Assembly (NCBI RefSeq): GCF_003364115.1
Contig: NZ_NXLL01000006.1
Coordinates: 1-64,000 of the forward strand
Direction: 5' to 3'
Source: Helicobacter sp. MIT 00-7814
Lineage (GTDB): Bacteria > Campylobacterota > Campylobacteria > Campylobacterales > Helicobacteraceae
DNA length: 64,000 nt
A model generated the notes under the pieces. That model did not search any database, had not been told where the DNA came from, and saw only the letters and a list, made by a program, of their open reading frames with translations. The position numbers and the translations under genes were made by a program. Shown here one piece after another: positions 35,837 to 46,259 of the stretch. Position 1 is the stretch's first letter. Every line of letters begins with the position of its first letter.

Positions 35837-35848
35837 CTTTGCAATCCT
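35823..35848. terminator. Hairpin between the secreted-protein pair and gatB
   Basis: AGGATTGCAA pairs perfectly with TTGCAATCCT around a 6-base loop, covering the last codons and stop of the upstream gene. Symmetric and located between convergent genes, so it may work on both strands, though no long T-run follows. Confidence 0.4.
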
Positions 35849-35888
35849 AAATGAAGCTAAACTAAAGAGATTTGCCTATTTTATCTAT

Positions 35889-37322
35889 TTATAGTCGCTC
35901 TTTGAGTAGCTCATTTACACGCGCGGGATTTGCACCTTTGGCACTCTTCATCACTTGCCCGACAAAGAATCCAAAAAGCTTGTCTTTCCCACTTTTGTAT
36001 TCCGCGACTTTATCAGCATTTGCCGCGATGATGGATTCTATCGCGCTAATAATTGCGCCATCATCATTTACCTGCGCTAGCCCCATAGATTCTATGAGAG
36101 AATCCACATCGCCACCTTTTTGCTCCACTAGCACATCTAAAATTTCCTTAGCACTTTTGCCACTTATTTTGCTAGATTCTACACGCAAAACAAGCGTGGC
36201 TAAGGTTTTAGAATCTATCCCGCAAGTTTGCAAGGTATTTTCACCCTTTAATCGCCCCAAAAGCTCGTTTGTAAGCCAATTTTGCGCTCCTTTTGCGCTT
36301 GCGCCAAATTCTAGCATGCTTTCAAAAAACTGCGTGAGCTCTAGCTGGCTTATTAGCACCTTTGCCTGCGCCTCGCTTAGCCCAAAGTCCGCCACATAGC
36401 GCGCGCATTTAGCATCTGGCATTTCTGGAATCTGCCTGCCCTCACTCATCAATGCTTCATCAATAAACACCGGTAACAAATCCGGATCCGGGAAATAGCG
36501 ATAATCCGCCGCCTCTTCCTTGCCACGCATAGATCGCGTCTCACCTTTTGCAGTGTCAAAAAGGCGCGTTTCCTGCACGACTTCGCGCTCATATTTACCA
36601 TCTTCCCATGCTTCTATTTGGCGCGCAACTTCGTATTCTATGGCTTTTTGGATAAATTTAAAAGAGTTTAGATTCTTTATCTCCACGCGCGTATAAAGCT
36701 TAGTATCGCCTTTTGGGCGGATAGAGACATTCGCATCACAGCGGAAGCTCCCTTCTTGCATATTTGCGTCACTTATTCCCAAAAAGCGCACGATAGAATG
36801 CAACTTTTTAAGATACGCCACCGCCTCGCTAGAATCTCGCATATCCGGCTCGCTGACAATCTCAAGCAATGGCGTGCAAGCGCGGTTTAAATCCACTTTT
36901 GAGACATTGCCCTCATGGATATTTTTGCCCGCGTCTTCTTCGAGGTGTGCGCGCGTGACGCCGATTGTTTTACTGCCATTTTCTAGCTCGATTTCTATGT
37001 TTCCGCGCCCAACGATTGGGATTTCGTATTGGCTGATTTGGTAGGCTTTTGGCAAGTCGGGGTAGAAGTAGTTTTTGCGCGCAAATATGGAGTTTTGGTT
37101 GATTTGTGCATCTATCGCGGTGCCAAAAGAGATTGCCTTTTTCACTGCTTCGCGATTGAGCACAGGCAATGCGCCCGGAAGCCCCAAACAAGTTGGGCAG
37201 ACATTTTTATTTGGCTCATCGCCAAAGCTCGTCGCACAGGAGCAAAAAATCTTAGTGCGCGTGTTTAGCTGTACATGCACTTCTAAGCCAATGATGGTTT
37301 CAAACATAGTATTTGCACTCAC
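35889..37322 (-). CDS. gatB: Asp-tRNA(Asn)/Glu-tRNA(Gln) amidotransferase subunit B
   Basis: Kinase-like subunit of GatCAB, which converts misacylated Glu-tRNA-Gln and Asp-tRNA-Asn. Starts with [21 protein letters not shown]; zinc-site cysteines ([13 protein letters not shown]) and the C-terminal YqeY-like domain are present. 477 residues. The start is probably the GTG at 37322, seven bases after AAAGGA; an in-frame ATG lies at 37307. gatA and gatC are not adjacent. Confidence 0.95.
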   Translation of the reverse strand: MSANTMFETIIGLEVHVQLNTRTKIFCSCATSFGDEPNKNVCPTCLGLPGALPVLNREAVKKAISFGTAIDAQINQNSIFARKNYFYPDLPKAYQISQYEIPIVGRGNIEIELENGSKTIGVTRAHLEEDAGKNIHEGNVSKVDLNRACTPLLEIVSEPDMRDSSEAVAYLKKLHSIVRFLGISDANMQEGSFRCDANVSIRPKGDTKLYTRVEIKNLNSFKFIQKAIEYEVARQIEAWEDGKYEREVVQETRLFDTAKGETRSMRGKEEAADYRYFPDPDLLPVFIDEALMSEGRQIPEMPDAKCARYVADFGLSEAQAKVLISQLELTQFFESMLEFGASAKGAQNWLTNELLGRLKGENTLQTCGIDSKTLATLVLRVESSKISGKSAKEILDVLVEQKGGDVDSLIESMGLAQVNDDGAIISAIESIIAANADKVAEYKSGKDKLFGFFVGQVMKSAKGANPARVNELLKERL

Positions 37323-37355
37323 TTGATATCCTTTAGGTAAGCTTTTAAAGGCGCA

Positions 37356-37361
37356 AGTATA
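37356..37361 (-). promoter_or_regulatory. -10 element for gatB
   Basis: Minus-strand TATACT, 34 bases upstream of the gatB GTG start. Confidence 0.45.
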
Positions 37362-37419
37362 GCAAAAGCGCCTTAAAATTTAGGAAAAGGAAAAAATCTC
37401 AAAAATTTAATAGTAATAT

Positions 37420-37449
37420 ATTGTTATAGTAACAATTTTATACTATACT
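37420..37449 (+). promoter_or_regulatory. Palindromic operator and -10 for the RND pump
   Basis: ATTGTTATAGTAACAAT (37420-37436) is a perfect 7-3-7 palindrome. It directly precedes two overlapping TATACT -10 candidates (37439-37449), so a bound repressor would cover the -35/spacer region. In Campylobacter the TetR repressor CmeR binds a 16-bp inverted repeat in the same place, but its sequence differs and no tetR gene is adjacent here. Confidence 0.55.
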
Positions 37450-37537
37450 TCGCCCTTACTTTGGAAATATAGAATCTCAACCTAATTAAATTAATAGAGA
37501 TAACAAAGTTTAAGTATTTTACCTAAGGAGTAAGACA

Positions 37538-38662
37538 ATGAAAAAATTAAGAATGGCACAAGGTGCTGTTATCGCGCTTGCGCTGTTATTTTTAGCTTGT
37601 GGTGAGGAAAAGCAACAAGCAGGCGCGAAAGGCGCGTTGCCTGTGGGGACAAAGGTTTTGCAAGCGCAAACTACCGCGCTTAATTTTGAGTATCCAGCAA
37701 GATTAAAATCCCCCCAAAGTGTGGAAATTTATGCACGCGTGCAGGGAATCTTGCTTTCAAAAAACTTCAAAGAAGGAGATTTTGTCAAGCAAGGAGATAA
37801 GCTCTTTAAAATCGATCCTACGACTTATCAAAACAAAGTCAATAGCGCAAAGGCGCAGTATCAAGCCGCAGAGGCAAATCTCACAAAAACTACGCGCGAT
37901 TGGAAGCGCACAGAGCGTTTATACAAGCAGGGTGTAATAACGGTGGATACTTATGATTCTTCATTGTATAACTATCAGGCAGCCCTCGCAAATGTCACAA
38001 ACACAAAGGCAAACCTCGATGATGCGCTTGTGGATTTGGGCTATACAGATGTGGTTGCGAGCATTTCAGGCAGGACAGGAATGCGCCAGCTTGATGTTGG
38101 GAATCTCGTGGGGCAAGGAAATAACAATGTCCTTACAACCGTAACCCAGCTAAGCCCCATTTATGCGGAATTTGCAATCCCTAGCACAGATTTTTATTAC
38201 ATTAGAGATTTGAATAATGCAAATGTAAGCGTGGAGGTTGTGACAGGAAATGGCAAGGTGCATGAGGAAATCGGAAAGCTTGATTTTATCGATAGCGTGC
38301 TAGATTCTCAAACGCTTTCAGTCAAAGCGCGCGCGATTGTAGGAAATGATAAATTTAAACTTCTGCCAAATGAGCTTGTGCGTGTGAATCTCAAAGGTTT
38401 TGAAGCCAAAGATTCTATCGCAATTCCACAAAGTGCGCTTTTGCAAGACAAGGAAGGAAGCTTTGTGTATCTCTATGACAATGGCAAAGTAAAAAAGCAA
38501 AGCGTAATTTTAGGCAAGCTTCTTAGGAATGCTGAAATCCTAATCCCTAGTGGCTTGAAAAGTGGCGATATCATCATCACAACAAACTTAAGCAAAATCC
38601 GCCCCGGAATGGATGTAACTCAATTACCTTCTCAACCTTCCCAGCCTAGCCAAGCTCTATAA
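37538..38662 (+). CDS. RND efflux periplasmic adaptor (CmeA/HefB-like)
   Basis: Membrane-fusion protein of a tripartite drug/bile efflux pump. Lipoprotein signal with lipobox LFLAC (Cys21), then the barrel-sandwich hybrid and hairpin typical of AcrA/MexA ([29 protein letters not shown]). The C-terminal tail is Pro/Ser/Gln-rich. 374 residues. The inner-membrane pump gene follows after 11 bases. AAGGAG ribosome site. Confidence 0.92.
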   Translation: MKKLRMAQGAVIALALLFLACGEEKQQAGAKGALPVGTKVLQAQTTALNFEYPARLKSPQSVEIYARVQGILLSKNFKEGDFVKQGDKLFKIDPTTYQNKVNSAKAQYQAAEANLTKTTRDWKRTERLYKQGVITVDTYDSSLYNYQAALANVTNTKANLDDALVDLGYTDVVASISGRTGMRQLDVGNLVGQGNNNVLTTVTQLSPIYAEFAIPSTDFYYIRDLNNANVSVEVVTGNGKVHEEIGKLDFIDSVLDSQTLSVKARAIVGNDKFKLLPNELVRVNLKGFEAKDSIAIPQSALLQDKEGSFVYLYDNGKVKKQSVILGKLLRNAEILIPSGLKSGDIIITTNLSKIRPGMDVTQLPSQPSQPSQAL

Positions 38663-38673
38663 GGAGGGCGATT

Positions 38674-41600
38674 ATGATCTCACGATTTTTTATCAATCGC
38701 CCTGTGTTTGCGATGGTGGTTTCTATCATCATCACAATTGTTGGTGCTATCTCGATTTTCACCCTGCCAGTAGAGGAATATCCGCAAGTCACGCCTGTTG
38801 AAGTGATGGTAAGCGCAAACTATAATGGCGCAGACGCAGAAACCGTCGCAAACACCGTGGCAAACGTGCTAGAAAATAGCATTAATGGTGTGGAAGGAAT
38901 GATTTATATCAAATCAAGCTCAAGCTCAAGCGGTAGCGTGATGATAAGCGTTTCTTTTAGCAATGACACAAACCCAGATATGGCAACGGTGAATGTCAAT
39001 AACCGCGTGCAGGGCGTGCTTGCGACACTTCCTACAGAAGTGCAGCGCACAGGTGTTACCGTGCGTAAGCGTAGCTCTACAATTTTGGGCGTTTATACGC
39101 TGTATTCGGATAATCCAAACCATGATGCGATTTTCATCGCAAACTATGCGTCGATAAATATCGTTGATGATTTAAAGAGAATCCCCGGCGTTGGAGATGT
39201 GAGCTCGTTTGGCTCAAATGACTATTCTATGCGTGTTTGGCTTGATTTGGATAAATTATCACAAAACAACCTTACCCCAGCAGAAATTACAAAGGTTATC
39301 CAAGAGCAAAACGCGCAATTTGCAGTGGGGAGCTTTGGTAAAGAGCCGGTGCGTAAGGAAGTCGCCTTTACTTATTCCGCGACTACGCAAGGGCGCTTTA
39401 TCAAGCCTGAAGAGTTTGGAAATATTATTGTGCGCTCAAACCCCGATGGCTCGGCACTGCGTTTGAAAGATATTGCAAGAGTTGAGCTAGGCGGGGCAGA
39501 TTATAGTGTGAATGCCTCTTTTAATGGCAAAACCTCAAGTGCTTTTGGAATCTTCGCTCAACCCGGCGCAAATGCGCTAGAAGTTTCCACCGCAGTGGAA
39601 AAGAAAATGATCGAGCTAAGCAAGAGATTCCCAGAAGGGCTACATTTTGCAAAGGCGTATGATCCAACGGAGTTTATTTCAATCTCTGTCAAAGAAGTGA
39701 TAAAAACTTTCATCGAAGCTATCGTGCTTGTGGTGGTTATCATCTACTTTTTCTTGCAAAATTTCCGCGCGACACTTATCCCAGTCATTGCAATTCCTGT
39801 CTCAATCATTGGTGCGTTTGGGGGTATGTATTTGCTAGGATTCTCAATCAACCTTCTTTCGCTCTTTGGGCTTATTTTAGCAATTGGGATTGTGGTAGAT
39901 GATGCCATTATCGTGGTGGAAAATGTGGAGAGAATCTTACATGAAAAAAAGGTAAGTGTGAAAGAAGCCACAATTGAAGCGATGAATGAGATACAAAGTC
40001 CATTGATTGCCATTGTGCTTGTGCTTAGCTCGGTGTTTATCCCTGTGGCGTTTATCGGGGGCTTTAGCGGGGAGATTTACAAGCAGTTTGCTGTGACGAT
40101 TGTTATTTCTGTGGTGATTTCAGGCTTTGTCGCGCTTACGCTCACGCCAGCACTTTGCGTATCGATTCTCAAGGCAAAAGAGCCAAAGCCGTTTTTTCTT
40201 GTGAGGAAATTTAATGAAATTTTTGATTGGCTAAGCTACCACTTCACGCAAAATGTCGCAAAGTCAATCAAGCGTGGTGTGTGGTATTTGCTCGTATTTG
40301 CAGCGATTTTAATCGCAACTTTTGAATTATTAGTCAAACTTCCAACCGGACTTGTGCCTTCAGAGGATAAAGGCTCGCTTATGGGATTCTTGCAGCTTCC
40401 GCCTGCAAGCGCACTTTCACGCACCACAGATGTGGGAATGCAAGCGGTGGATTTGATTAGAAGCAATCCAAATGTTGAAACCATTATGCTAATCGCGGGC
40501 TATGATATGCTTTCTTCCGCACAGCGCACAAGTAGCGCGGTAATGTTTACAAAGCTTAAGGATTGGAGTGAGCGCAAGGGCGAGGCAAATAGTTCTTTTA
40601 CAACCGCTGGAATGCTCACAGGCGCGCTTAATGCAAAGCTTGATGCGATAGGCTTTGTGCTAAATCCCCCAGCGATTATGGGATTATCGCTTACAGGGGG
40701 CTTTGAAGCGTATTTGCAAGATCGCACAGGCGGAAGCATACAGGATTTGGAGAAATACGCGCATTTGCTTGTTTCTGAATTAGTCAAGCGCCCAGAAATC
40801 TCTATGGCGCGCACATTGCTTGATGCAAATATCCCGCAATACCGCATAACACTTGATAGAGACAAGGCAAAGGCGCTTAATGTCAATGTCGATGATGTGT
40901 TTTCCACAATGCAAAGCACTTTTGGGAATTACTACGCAAATGACTTTAACCTCTATGGGCGCACTTATAAAGTGTATGTACAGGCGGAGAGCAATTTTAG
41001 AGAATCCCCAGAGGATTTAAGTCAAGTTTTTGTGAAGTCTTCAAATGGCGCGCTTGTGCCGATTAGCTCGCTTGTAAGTTTTGAGCGCATTGTGGGCGTT
41101 GATGTGATAGATAGGTTTAATCTTTTCACCGGCGCAAAGCTCATGGGTGATCCAAAGCCCGGGTTTTCTAGCGGTGATGCGCTCAAAGCCCTAGAGGAAG
41201 TGGCGCAAGAGGTTTTACCTGAAGGCTACACGATAGCCTATACCGGCACTTCTTATCAAGAGAAAAACGCGAGTGGCACAGGCACGCTCGCGTTTGTCTT
41301 TGGACTTGTGTTTGTGTTCCTTATCTTAAGTGCGCAGTATGAGCGATGGCTTATGCCGCTAGCGGTGCTTACAGCGGTGCCTTTTGCGGTATTTGGTGCA
41401 GCGCTAGCGACTTATCTGCGGGGGTTAAGCAATGATATTTATTTCCAAGTTGGGCTTGTGACGCTTATCGCGCTTGCAGCGAAAAACGCTATTTTGATTG
41501 TGGAATTTGCCGTGCATATACGCGAAAATGAAGGCAAAACCATTGCGGAAGCCGCCATCAAAGCAGCGCGCTTGAGATTCCGTCCTATTGTGATGACTTC

Positions 41601-41793
41601 GCTTGCCTTTAGTATCGGTGTGTTGCCACTTGCGCTTAGTAGCGGTGCAGGCGCGGCTAGTAGGCATGCTATCGGCACGGGTGTGATTGGTGGAATGCTC
41701 GCAGCGACCTTTATTGCGACATTCTTTATCCCGCTCTTTTGGAGCTATTTCGCGCGCCTAAGCGAATGGATCAAGCACAAAAGACACAAATAA
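38674..41793 (+). CDS. RND efflux inner-membrane transporter (CmeB/HefC-like)
   Basis: Proton-driven HAE-1 family pump, 1039 residues, with twelve membrane helices and two large periplasmic domains. [14 protein letters not shown] at the N-terminus and [16 protein letters not shown] (TM4 proton-relay Asp pair) are diagnostic. Probably exports bile salts and antibiotics. No outer-membrane channel gene directly follows; the TolC-like gene downstream has its own promoter region. Confidence 0.95.
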   Translation: MISRFFINRPVFAMVVSIIITIVGAISIFTLPVEEYPQVTPVEVMVSANYNGADAETVANTVANVLENSINGVEGMIYIKSSSSSSGSVMISVSFSNDTNPDMATVNVNNRVQGVLATLPTEVQRTGVTVRKRSSTILGVYTLYSDNPNHDAIFIANYASINIVDDLKRIPGVGDVSSFGSNDYSMRVWLDLDKLSQNNLTPAEITKVIQEQNAQFAVGSFGKEPVRKEVAFTYSATTQGRFIKPEEFGNIIVRSNPDGSALRLKDIARVELGGADYSVNASFNGKTSSAFGIFAQPGANALEVSTAVEKKMIELSKRFPEGLHFAKAYDPTEFISISVKEVIKTFIEAIVLVVVIIYFFLQNFRATLIPVIAIPVSIIGAFGGMYLLGFSINLLSLFGLILAIGIVVDDAIIVVENVERILHEKKVSVKEATIEAMNEIQSPLIAIVLVLSSVFIPVAFIGGFSGEIYKQFAVTIVISVVISGFVALTLTPALCVSILKAKEPKPFFLVRKFNEIFDWLSYHFTQNVAKSIKRGVWYLLVFAAILIATFELLVKLPTGLVPSEDKGSLMGFLQLPPASALSRTTDVGMQAVDLIRSNPNVETIMLIAGYDMLSSAQRTSSAVMFTKLKDWSERKGEANSSFTTAGMLTGALNAKLDAIGFVLNPPAIMGLSLTGGFEAYLQDRTGGSIQDLEKYAHLLVSELVKRPEISMARTLLDANIPQYRITLDRDKAKALNVNVDDVFSTMQSTFGNYYANDFNLYGRTYKVYVQAESNFRESPEDLSQVFVKSSNGALVPISSLVSFERIVGVDVIDRFNLFTGAKLMGDPKPGFSSGDALKALEEVAQEVLPEGYTIAYTGTSYQEKNASGTGTLAFVFGLVFVFLILSAQYERWLMPLAVLTAVPFAVFGAALATYLRGLSNDIYFQVGLVTLIALAAKNAILIVEFAVHIRENEGKTIAEAAIKAARLRFRPIVMTSLAFSIGVLPLALSSGAGAASRHAIGTGVIGGMLAATFIATFFIPLFWSYFARLSEWIKHKRHK

Positions 41794-41809
41794 ATCTTCA
41801 AAATGATAC

Positions 41810-41829
41810 AAGCGGGATTGTTCCCGCTT
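41810..41829 (+). terminator. Hairpin after the RND pump operon
   Basis: AAGCGGGA pairs with TCCCGCTT around a TTGT loop (8-bp stem), 17 bases after the pump stop codon. No T-run follows, so it may be a weak or factor-assisted terminator. Confidence 0.45.
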
Positions 41830-41908
41830 AATCGCCACTTCCGTAATCTCTTGCACTTTTATTTTTAAGAATCAATTTTAAAAACTTGTATTTAATTTCA
41901 TTTTTAGA

Positions 41909-41929
41909 TATAATAATTTTTAATTATTA
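41909..41929 (+). promoter_or_regulatory. -10 element overlapping a Fur-box-like palindrome
   Basis: TATAAT at 41909-41914 overlaps TAATAATTTTTAATTATTA (41911-41929), a perfect palindrome with 8-base arms. Its outer arms TAATAAT and ATTATTA equal those of the H. pylori Fur box (TAATAATnATTATTA), but the spacer here is 5 bases instead of 1. It suggests iron or metal control of the downstream exporter. Confidence 0.45.
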
Positions 41930-41963
41930 ATTGAATTTGTGCCTATTTTAAGCGAAATTTAAG

Positions 41964-41982
41964 TTTTTTTTTTTTTTATAAT
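41964..41982 (+). repeat. T14 homopolymer abutting a TATAAT (possible phase switch)
   Basis: Fourteen consecutive T (41964-41977) run straight into TATAAT (41977-41982). The tract lies between the promoter at 41909 and the translation start. Tracts of this length slip during replication in Helicobacter and alter promoter spacing or the 5' UTR, so expression of the exporter operon is probably phase-variable. Confidence 0.6.
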
Positions 41983-42021
41983 ATGAAAATTATTTTGGAA
42001 TCCAACCAAAAAGGATATATT

Positions 42022-43542
42022 TTGCGCGAAACAACCACCTACAAAAAAGCCTGTGTAATTTTTCTCATGCTTTTAGCCTTTAGCTTTGCGGATTCTCAAA
42101 TTTCTCAAGAATCTTCCACGCGAGATTTGGCGCAAACTTTTGCTAACACGCCCGCCACAGCGCAGATTCTTAGCATTGATGAAGCCATTGCACGCAGTGT
42201 GAAGCATTATCCGCTACATAAAAACAAAGCCCTGTTGGAGCAAGCCCTAAGCCTAAATCTTTCTAAGCTCAACCTTTCCTACGCGCCGCATTTGCGCCTA
42301 AGCGGCAAGGCGACTTATCAAAGCGATGTTACGCGCTTCCCCGGGCAAATCGCAGAGCTCGCCGAGGCAAATGGCTTCAAAGGCTTGCCACGCGATCAGT
42401 ATCAAATAATGCTAGAGATTTCCCAGCCGCTCATAGATTCTGGCATTACGCGCGCAAACAAAAAAATGACGCGCGCAAGCTACAATAGCGCGCAAGCAAG
42501 CCTTGAAACGGAACTTTATCGCGTGCGAGAATCTGTGATAAATGCGTATTTCAACGCGCTTTTATCACAAGAACAGATAAAGCAAGCAGACAATCACCTA
42601 AGCGAGCTTGAAAAAAACCGCCAAAGTGCGCTTTCTCGCTACCAAAATGGCGTGCTTTTGCAAAGTGATGTGGATAAAATCGATATGGAGATTTTAAAAG
42701 CTAAGCGCGACAAAGAGTATTTGCAAGCGCAAAATCTCATCGCGCTTCACACACTAAGCGCGCTTAGTGGGTTAGATTCTAGCTCTAATGGCGATGCAGA
42801 TTCCAAACAAAATGCAGAATCTAATAATTTTGAAAATCCTCACTCAAACGCCCTTTTGCTCCAAATGCCCCAAATCCCGCACGATGTGCGAAAATACTTG
42901 TTAGAAATTGCTAATATCCCAAACGCTCAAAGCATTATAGAATCTCAAAATGCAAAAGAGCTAAGTCGCGCTATTGATGCAAATCTGCAAAATTTTGACT
43001 TCTCCTTGCGCCCAGAAATGCGCTATTTTCTACATAAAAATAGTGAGATACAAGCCCAACAATCGCTAGAACTCACAAAAAGCCTACCTTATATTGATCT
43101 TTTCGCGCAAGGTGGCTACGCAAATCCGAGCCTAAATATCCTAGAAAACAAATTTAAGCCCTACTATATCGCCGGCGTGCGGATAAATTGGGATTTTAGC
43201 AACCTCTATTCTAAGCGCCAGCAAAATCAAATCTATCGCGCACAGGAACTACAGCTAAAAGCCCAAAGGGATGAATTTCTACTAAATGCCCGCATCAAGC
43301 TCTCCAGCGAGATAAAAAGTGCAAGTGCGCTGCACGCGCAAATGCAAGAAAGCCAAAAAATCATCAACTTGCAAGAAAAGATTCTAGCAAGCTCCAAATC
43401 GCGCTTCCAAAATGGCACTTTGAGCGCTAATGACTTGCTGACAGACATAAATAAGCTAAATGCATTGCAACTTGAATACAATTACCAAAGAATCGAGCTT
43501 ATCATGCAAATCTATAAAATCAAACAATCACTCAACCTTTAG
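42022..43542 (+). CDS. TolC-family outer-membrane efflux protein
   Basis: Outer-membrane channel of a type I/tripartite exporter. Signal peptide (YKKACVIFLMLLAFSFAD), then two TolC repeats with long helices (ALEQALSLNLSKLNLSYAPHL, SLETELYRVRESVINAYFNALL). I prefer the TTG at 42022, 7 bases after AAAAAGGA, giving 506 residues. An ATG at 41983 is in frame, but it directly abuts the TATAAT and has no ribosome site. It heads an operon with a HlyD protein and an ABC exporter. Confidence 0.85.
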   Translation: MRETTTYKKACVIFLMLLAFSFADSQISQESSTRDLAQTFANTPATAQILSIDEAIARSVKHYPLHKNKALLEQALSLNLSKLNLSYAPHLRLSGKATYQSDVTRFPGQIAELAEANGFKGLPRDQYQIMLEISQPLIDSGITRANKKMTRASYNSAQASLETELYRVRESVINAYFNALLSQEQIKQADNHLSELEKNRQSALSRYQNGVLLQSDVDKIDMEILKAKRDKEYLQAQNLIALHTLSALSGLDSSSNGDADSKQNAESNNFENPHSNALLLQMPQIPHDVRKYLLEIANIPNAQSIIESQNAKELSRAIDANLQNFDFSLRPEMRYFLHKNSEIQAQQSLELTKSLPYIDLFAQGGYANPSLNILENKFKPYYIAGVRINWDFSNLYSKRQQNQIYRAQELQLKAQRDEFLLNARIKLSSEIKSASALHAQMQESQKIINLQEKILASSKSRFQNGTLSANDLLTDINKLNALQLEYNYQRIELIMQIYKIKQSLNL

Positions 43543-43555
43543 AAAAGGAGCAAGA

Positions 43556-44527
43556 ATGAAAATATTTAAAACAACTTCCCTCGCGCTTTTTGCGGTATTT
43601 TTGGCGGTGTTTTTCCTCGCTTGCGGGGATAAGAAAAAAGCCGATGCGATGGGGATATTCCAAAGCGATGAAGTTTTGGTAGCTTCTGAAGTTGGCGGGA
43701 AAATCCTAGAAATCGCGGTAAAAGAAGGCGATATAGTAAAAAAAAGCGATGTGCTAGCGCGCATTGACACCACACAGCTAGAGCTTCAAGCCTCGCTTTT
43801 GCAAGCACAAATCGCCACGCTAGAATCTAAAAAAATCGATATAGACACGCAACTTGCACCCCTGCGCGACCAGCTAAAAACCGCGCTCCGCGAAAAAGAG
43901 CGCACCAAATCGCTTGTGCGCGAAAATGCCAGCACCAAAAAGGCACTCGATGACACAAGCGCGCAGGTTTCATTGCTGCAAAAACAGCTAGATTCTAGCC
44001 TGCAGTCAATGCAGCAGACAAATAAGCAAATCGAGCGCGAAATCACGCAAATCAACCTGCAAGCCCAAATCCTGCAAGATACGATTAGCAAAGCGCGGGT
44101 GAGCGCACCGCAAAATGGCGTGGTGCTAGAAAAATACGCTTTTAGCGGGGAAATCGCCACGCCAAACAAGCCACTTTTCAAAATCGCTAATCTCGCTACG
44201 CTGCGGCTCAAGGCGTATTTTATCGACACAGACATCACGCGCATAAAGCTTGGCGATAAAGTCGAGGTGGTGAGCGATTATGGCGAAGGTAGCCGCGTGT
44301 ATGAAGGCGTGGTGAGCTGGATTGCCTCAAATGCGGAATTCACACCCAAAACGATAATGACAAAAGATGAGCGCAAAAATCTCGTTTATGCGGTCAAAAT
44401 CGATGTGGTAAATGATGGCTTGCTAAAAATTGGTAGTTATGGCGAAGTGCGCTTGCTAAATACAGAATCTAAGGGCGCGGATTCTAAAAATATAGAATCC
44501 AAACGCGCGGATTCTAAAAATCCCTAA
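43556..44527 (+). CDS. HlyD/YbhG-family membrane-fusion lipoprotein
   Basis: Periplasmic adaptor linking the ABC exporter to the TolC protein. Lipobox FFLAC, then the biotinyl-lipoyl-like half motif (GGKILEIAVKEGDIVKKSDVLARID), a long coiled-coil hairpin and a beta-barrel (SAPQNGVVLEKYAFSGE). 323 residues from ATG 43556 (AAGGAG upstream). The C-terminus ends in two copies of an ESKGADSK-like repeat that is also visible as a direct repeat in the DNA (44464-44519). Confidence 0.88.
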   Translation: MKIFKTTSLALFAVFLAVFFLACGDKKKADAMGIFQSDEVLVASEVGGKILEIAVKEGDIVKKSDVLARIDTTQLELQASLLQAQIATLESKKIDIDTQLAPLRDQLKTALREKERTKSLVRENASTKKALDDTSAQVSLLQKQLDSSLQSMQQTNKQIEREITQINLQAQILQDTISKARVSAPQNGVVLEKYAFSGEIATPNKPLFKIANLATLRLKAYFIDTDITRIKLGDKVEVVSDYGEGSRVYEGVVSWIASNAEFTPKTIMTKDERKNLVYAVKIDVVNDGLLKIGSYGEVRLLNTESKGADSKNIESKRADSKNP

Positions 44528-44550
44528 AAGTTTTTGAAAAGTTTTATTCC

Positions 44551-45462
44551 ATGCAAAGCCCCATCATCACGTTAGAAAATATCTCTAAAAGCTATGGCAA
44601 AACGCGCGCTTTGGATTGCATCAACCTAGAGATTGACGCGAACCAAATCTTTGGCATCATCGGACCTGATGGCGCGGGGAAAAGCACGCTTTTTCGCATT
44701 ATCGCCACGCTTTTATTGCCTGATAGCGGGGATTGTCGCGCGCTAGGATTTGACTGCGTGAGGGAATACGCGCATTTACGCAAAGTCATAGGCTATATGC
44801 CCGGAAACTTCAGCCTTTATGCCGATCTCAGCGTAGAAGAGAATCTAGAGTTTTTCGCCTGTGTGTTTCACACAAGCATCGAGGAAAACTACTATCTCAT
44901 AAAAGATATTTATCACATGCTAGAGCCTTTCAAATCGCGCAAAGCCGGCGCGCTCTCTGGTGGTATGAAGCAAAAGCTAGCGCTTTGTTGCGCGCTTATT
45001 CATAACCCTAAGATTTTACTTTTAGATGAGCCGACCACTGGTGTGGATGCGGTGAGTAGACAGGAGTTTTGGGAGATTTTGCGCGCGCTAAAATCCCAAA
45101 TGACGATAATCGTCTCTACGCCTTACATGGACGAGGCAAGCCTATGTGATAAAATCGCTTTGATAAATAGCGGGAAAATTTTGCATATCGGCACGCCGAG
45201 CGAGATTTGTACGCATTATGCGCTCGATTTGTATGAGTTTTATAATATCCCAATCAAAGCACTTGATACCTTGCGCGCGCAAAGCGCGGTAAAATCCTGC
45301 TTCCTTTTTGGCACATGCTATCATATCGCGTTTGAAAAGGGCTTTGAAATCGCGTATTTTGTGGAATCATTACAGAATCTAAAAAGCGCGGATTTTGCAA
45401 ATCTACAATATAAAAAAATCCCCGCTAGTATAGAAGATAGCTTTATGGAGTTTGTGCGATGA
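44551..45462 (+). CDS. ABC exporter ATPase 1
   Basis: A 303-residue ABC ATPase, equivalent to the first half of YbhF. Walker A GPDGAGKST, signature LSGGMKQKLAL, Walker B LLLDEPTTGVD. It ends with a C-terminal extension of about 70 residues as in ABC-2 drug-exporter ATPases. The stop overlaps the next start (ATGA). Confidence 0.9.
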   Translation: MQSPIITLENISKSYGKTRALDCINLEIDANQIFGIIGPDGAGKSTLFRIIATLLLPDSGDCRALGFDCVREYAHLRKVIGYMPGNFSLYADLSVEENLEFFACVFHTSIEENYYLIKDIYHMLEPFKSRKAGALSGGMKQKLALCCALIHNPKILLLDEPTTGVDAVSRQEFWEILRALKSQMTIIVSTPYMDEASLCDKIALINSGKILHIGTPSEICTHYALDLYEFYNIPIKALDTLRAQSAVKSCFLFGTCYHIAFEKGFEIAYFVESLQNLKSADFANLQYKKIPASIEDSFMEFVR

Positions 45463-46259
45463 GCGCGCATGTAGAGAATCTAAAGCCCGCGGATTCTGGC
45501 ATTTTGACAGAATCCACAAAGCCCCCAATCATCAGCGTGCAAAATCTCTCAAAAGTCTTTGGCGACTTTAGAGCGGTGGATAATATTAGCTTTGAAGTGC
45601 GTGAGGGCGAAATATTTGGCTTTTTGGGTGCAAATGGCGCGGGGAAAACTACGGCGATGAAGATTCTTTGCGCGCTTAGTATGCCAAGTGGCGGAAGCGT
45701 GCGCGTGGCGGGATTTAATATCTACACGCAAAGCGAGCAGATAAAGCGCAATATAGGCTATATGAGTCAAAAATTCGCGCTGTATAATGATCTCAAGGTG
45801 TGGGAAAATCTCTATTTGTTCGGGCGCATTTATGGTATGAAAAAGCAAGAGATTATGCCAAAGATTGACGCGCTTTTAAGCGAGCTTGATTTTTTGGATA
45901 AGAAAAATGTCCTTGTGGGCGATCTTCCGCTAGGTTGGAAGCAAAAGCTCTCTTTTTGCGTGGCAAATTTTCATGCGCCAAAAGTGGTGTTTTTGGATGA
46001 GCCTACAGGTGGCGTCGATCCTATCACGCGGCGGCAGTTTTGGGAGCTCATCCACAAAGCCGCGGCGCGCGGGACTTGCATTTTTGTCACCACGCATTAT
46101 ATGGACGAGGCGGAATACTGCCACCGCGCAAGCATCATGGTAGATGGCAAAATCGAAGCACTTGGCACGCCAAAGGAGCTTAAAAACGCGTTTGGTGTGG
46201 ATTCTATGAGCGAGGTGTTTTATATCCTTGCTAGGCGCGCACAAAGGGGCGGAGAATGA
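45459..46259 (+). CDS. ABC exporter ATPase 2
   Basis: A 266-residue ABC ATPase, equivalent to the second half of YbhF. Walker A GANGAGKTT, unusual signature LPLGWKQKLSF (seen in YbhF second domains in place of LSGGQ), Walker B VVFLDEPTGGVD. Together with ATPase 1 it should form an asymmetric heterodimer. Overlaps both neighbours by 4 bases. Confidence 0.9.
   Translation: MSAHVENLKPADSGILTESTKPPIISVQNLSKVFGDFRAVDNISFEVREGEIFGFLGANGAGKTTAMKILCALSMPSGGSVRVAGFNIYTQSEQIKRNIGYMSQKFALYNDLKVWENLYLFGRIYGMKKQEIMPKIDALLSELDFLDKKNVLVGDLPLGWKQKLSFCVANFHAPKVVFLDEPTGGVDPITRRQFWELIHKAAARGTCIFVTTHYMDEAEYCHRASIMVDGKIEALGTPKELKNAFGVDSMSEVFYILARRAQRGGE

Noticed and set aside
41983-41985. ATG as translation start of the TolC-like protein
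   Set aside because: It immediately follows TATAAT, has no ribosome site, and puts 13 polar residues before the signal peptide; TTG at 42022 with AAAAAGGA fits better.
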